A stretch of DNA of 21,553 bases from Lentisphaeria bacterium (GTDB taxonomy: Bacteria > Verrucomicrobiota > Lentisphaeria > Victivallales > Victivallaceae). The notes under the pieces are model-generated. The model was not told the DNA's origin. It worked only from the letters and a program-made list of their open reading frames with translations, and ran no database searches. Numbering within the stretch: the stretch's first letter is position 1; every line of letters starts with the position of its first letter. Both the position numbers and the translations under genes were made by a program. Location of the stretch: contig JABLYX010000072.1 of NCBI GenBank assembly GCA_018265615.1, forward strand, positions 1 to 21,553, given 5' to 3'. This document shows positions 19,795 to 21,553 of the stretch, piece by piece.

Positions 19795-21531
19795 ATGAAA
19801 ATACGGAATCTTGCGGCGGCGGCCCTGTTCGGGGGCGCGTTTTTCTTCATCGCAGGCTGCGAAAGCACCACCTCCCCCCAGGCTGAAGACGCCGCGCAGT
19901 ACCGCGGGATCGCCGCGCGGCTGAATACCGGCGGCAGCTACTACCAGATTCTGAACCCGCGCTATGTCTTCGACGGCGCCGACAGGATCGCGGTCCAGCT
20001 GTTCAACAGCTTCGCCTCGATGCCGGAGCCGCCGGAGAACTTCCGCGATCTCCTCGACGGCTCGCTGTACATGGCGCTGGTCTACCGGCTCTCCGGCATC
20101 GAGGACGTGCAGGGGTTCGGCGCAAGTTCGGTCCGTATCTCCGGCGAGAACGAGCCGCTGCTTTTCCGCAACCGCACCTACCTTGCGGTCAGGCCCGGCA
20201 GCCGGGGGTTCCTCTGGAGCTTCCCGGCGGCGGAGAACCGGAACGTCGCGAAAGCGTGGGCCGAGCTCCCGGCGGAGGTCGATTCGGCGTTTGAATTCGA
20301 CGTGCGCCCCGATGAAGTGTATAAAATCCTGGCCGGGAGCAGCACGCTCTCGCAGTTCCTGCAGGACGAACGGTTCGCGGCATTCGCCGGTGAACCGCCG
20401 GAACAGCTTCTTGCGGGAATCGCGGGGACCGTCCGGTTCGCCTCGATCGCGGCGGACGGCTCCGAAGAGGCGGTTTCCGGCAGCCACCTGATGTTCTCTT
20501 TCCCGGACAGGGGCGGAAAGCTCTTCGGCGTCATGCGCAAATTCTCCGTGTTCCTCCCCGGGACGCGGGTGGACGGGAAAAGGATCCAGTTCGGAACCGT
20601 CCTCGGGCAGCAGGCCCCGAAGGCCGCGCCGGTCATCCTCGCAGAAGGGGACCGCATCACCGTGTTCAGCAGCATCGCGGCGGAAAAGGCGTTCACCATG
20701 CCGGAGAAGCGGCTCGCCGACAGCGGGAAGTTCCGGCGCCTTGCCGAAGGGCTCCCCTCCGACGGCATCGGCTTCATCTACAACAACGAGAGCTATGCGC
20801 GGGCGTTCAACCTCCTGATGAAGGAGTTCGAGCTCAAATTCGAGGTGAATCCGAATTTCTGGACGCCGGAGCAGCTCACCGTCATCGCCCGCGAGGGGGA
20901 CGGCTTCCTCTCGACCGGCAGCAGCAGCCTCGACTACAACCAGAGCAAGCTCGTCAACCAGCTTATCCTCCCGGCCGCGATCGGCGGCATGGCCGCCCGC
21001 GAATACCTGAAGAGCACGGGCAAACTCCTGCCGGGGCAGAAAGCCGAGCCGCAGCCGGATACGACCGGAGAATGCCAGATCACGCTTGAGCTCTTCAAGG
21101 ACGCGCTCGCCAGATATGCGGAGAAACACGGCGGCGCATATCCGAAGGGCGAAAATATCGAGGGGATCCGCGAGCTGCTCAAGGAGAAGCTCCTGCCGTT
21201 CAAGGCGACCGTGTGCCCGGGCGCGGGCGAGGATGAGCCGGCGGAATCGGCCGAGGCGTTCGGCCCTCACAACTGCTCGTTCATCTATTTCGCCGGCTTC
21301 AACACGAAATCGAACCCGAAGCTCCCGCTCGTTGCCGACTGGCCGTTCAATCATGACGGGGCGGTCAACGTGCTGCTCGTGGACGGGACGATCCGGAAGC
21401 TCGACCTCGAAACCGGCAACTGCAAACGCATCGTCAGCAAGCTGCAGACGATCTATCAATACAACGAAACGGATTTCCGCGACCTGATTCAGCAGGCGGA
21501 CAAGCTCGACAAGACGTTCGAGCTCGATTAA
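19795..21531 (+). CDS. Lipoprotein with a pseudopilin-like H-X9-DG C-terminal domain
   Basis: 578 residues from ATG 19795, 6 nt after GGAGG; ATG 19792 is an equally in-frame alternative. The signal ends FFIAGC, so Cys22 is the expected lipidation site. Residues about 30-410 form a soluble region I cannot assign to a family. The last ~150 residues resemble the globular part of the two pseudopilins here. CQITLELFKDALARYAEKHG (427-446) matches their C.GNLKQ......Y helix, TVCPG matches their F.CP segment, and NHDGAVNVLLVDGT (519-532) is an exact H-x9-D-G (His520, Asp530, Gly531). No FTLIEL membrane helix precedes this domain; lipid anchoring would replace it. It has its own promoter, with the MFS gene upstream and possibly another gene directly downstream. 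Confidence 0.85.
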   Translation: MKIRNLAAAALFGGAFFFIAGCESTTSPQAEDAAQYRGIAARLNTGGSYYQILNPRYVFDGADRIAVQLFNSFASMPEPPENFRDLLDGSLYMALVYRLSGIEDVQGFGASSVRISGENEPLLFRNRTYLAVRPGSRGFLWSFPAAENRNVAKAWAELPAEVDSAFEFDVRPDEVYKILAGSSTLSQFLQDERFAAFAGEPPEQLLAGIAGTVRFASIAADGSEEAVSGSHLMFSFPDRGGKLFGVMRKFSVFLPGTRVDGKRIQFGTVLGQQAPKAAPVILAEGDRITVFSSIAAEKAFTMPEKRLADSGKFRRLAEGLPSDGIGFIYNNESYARAFNLLMKEFELKFEVNPNFWTPEQLTVIAREGDGFLSTGSSSLDYNQSKLVNQLILPAAIGGMAAREYLKSTGKLLPGQKAEPQPDTTGECQITLELFKDALARYAEKHGGAYPKGENIEGIRELLKEKLLPFKATVCPGAGEDEPAESAEAFGPHNCSFIYFAGFNTKSNPKLPLVADWPFNHDGAVNVLLVDGTIRKLDLETGNCKRIVSKLQTIYQYNETDFRDLIQQADKLDKTFELD

Positions 21532-21553
21532 TGAAGGCAGAAGAATGCAATGA
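21531..21553 (+). CDS. Possible start of a following gene (cut by the window edge)
   Basis: The stop codon of the lipoprotein overlaps an ATG (TAATG at 21529-21533) that opens MKAEECN before the sequence ends. The overlap suggests translational coupling, but the ribosome-binding site is weak. ATG 21550 with the AAGG further upstream is an alternative; ATG 21545 is closed by a stop two codons later. Nothing can be said about the product. Confidence 0.3.

Noticed and set aside
19756..21459. 567-codon minus-strand frame antisense to the lipoprotein
   Set aside because: No domain, no Shine-Dalgarno, and the sense frame has a lipobox and the H-X9-DG motif.

Overview
The window is about 65% GC, densely coded on both strands, and reads like the chromosome of a polysaccharide-degrading member of the Lentisphaerota/Victivallales (or a close PVC relative). 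The main pointers are two pseudopilin-like proteins that start RFTLIELLVVIAIIAIL and end in an H-x9-D motif, three LacI-type regulators in 7 kb, several carbohydrate-active enzymes and many signal-peptide proteins and lipoproteins. This taxonomic call is inference from gene style; no rRNA or other marker is present. I see no tRNA, rRNA, CRISPR array, insertion sequence or phage gene. Expression signals are conventional: eleven sigma70-like promoters with 16-18 bp spacers and mostly clear Shine-Dalgarno sequences.

Region 1 (1-5140, minus strand): a pseudopilin with its own strong promoter, a LacI-type regulator with its own promoter, a GH63-like (alpha/alpha)6-barrel glycosidase, and a secreted GH5 glycanase that runs off the left edge. 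The last two are tightly coupled. The GH5 catalytic barrel appears to be interrupted by a beta-sandwich insert.

Region 2 (5183-8448): an aldolase of the DapA/NanA superfamily and a BNR/Asp-box beta-propeller protein form a minus-strand operon closed by a strong terminator. A divergent LacI-type regulator stands opposite. Two adjoining perfect 12-bp palindromes fill the regulator's promoter spacer, an obvious autoregulatory operator. The propeller protein lacks the usual sialidase YRIP arginine motif, so a sialic-acid assignment is not safe.

Region 3 (8432-10198): a YetF/DUF421 membrane protein and a third LacI-type regulator.

Region 4 (10231-16862, plus strand): a three-gene translationally coupled operon. 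It holds a second pseudopilin, a 1628-residue exported multidomain putative glycosidase (two tandem beta-sandwich repeats, a LamG-like domain, a TIM-barrel-like region and a CBM9-like C-terminus) and a lipoprotein with a CBM9-like domain. The third LacI-type gene is divergent to it.

Region 5 (17052-21553): a META-domain envelope protein, a small secreted protein of unknown function on the opposite strand, a 12-helix MFS transporter, and a lipoprotein whose C-terminal domain looks like a pseudopilin globular domain without its membrane helix. The start of a following gene may lie at the right edge.

The recurring theme is a unit of pseudopilin, LacI-type regulator and large hydrolase, seen twice in independent arrangements. 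The pseudopilins share an N-terminal segment that is unusually conserved at the nucleotide level, and their C-terminal H-x9-D signature reappears in a lipoprotein. No intergenic stretch exceeds 300 bases; the longest (16863-17138) holds a GC-rich hairpin and one promoter.
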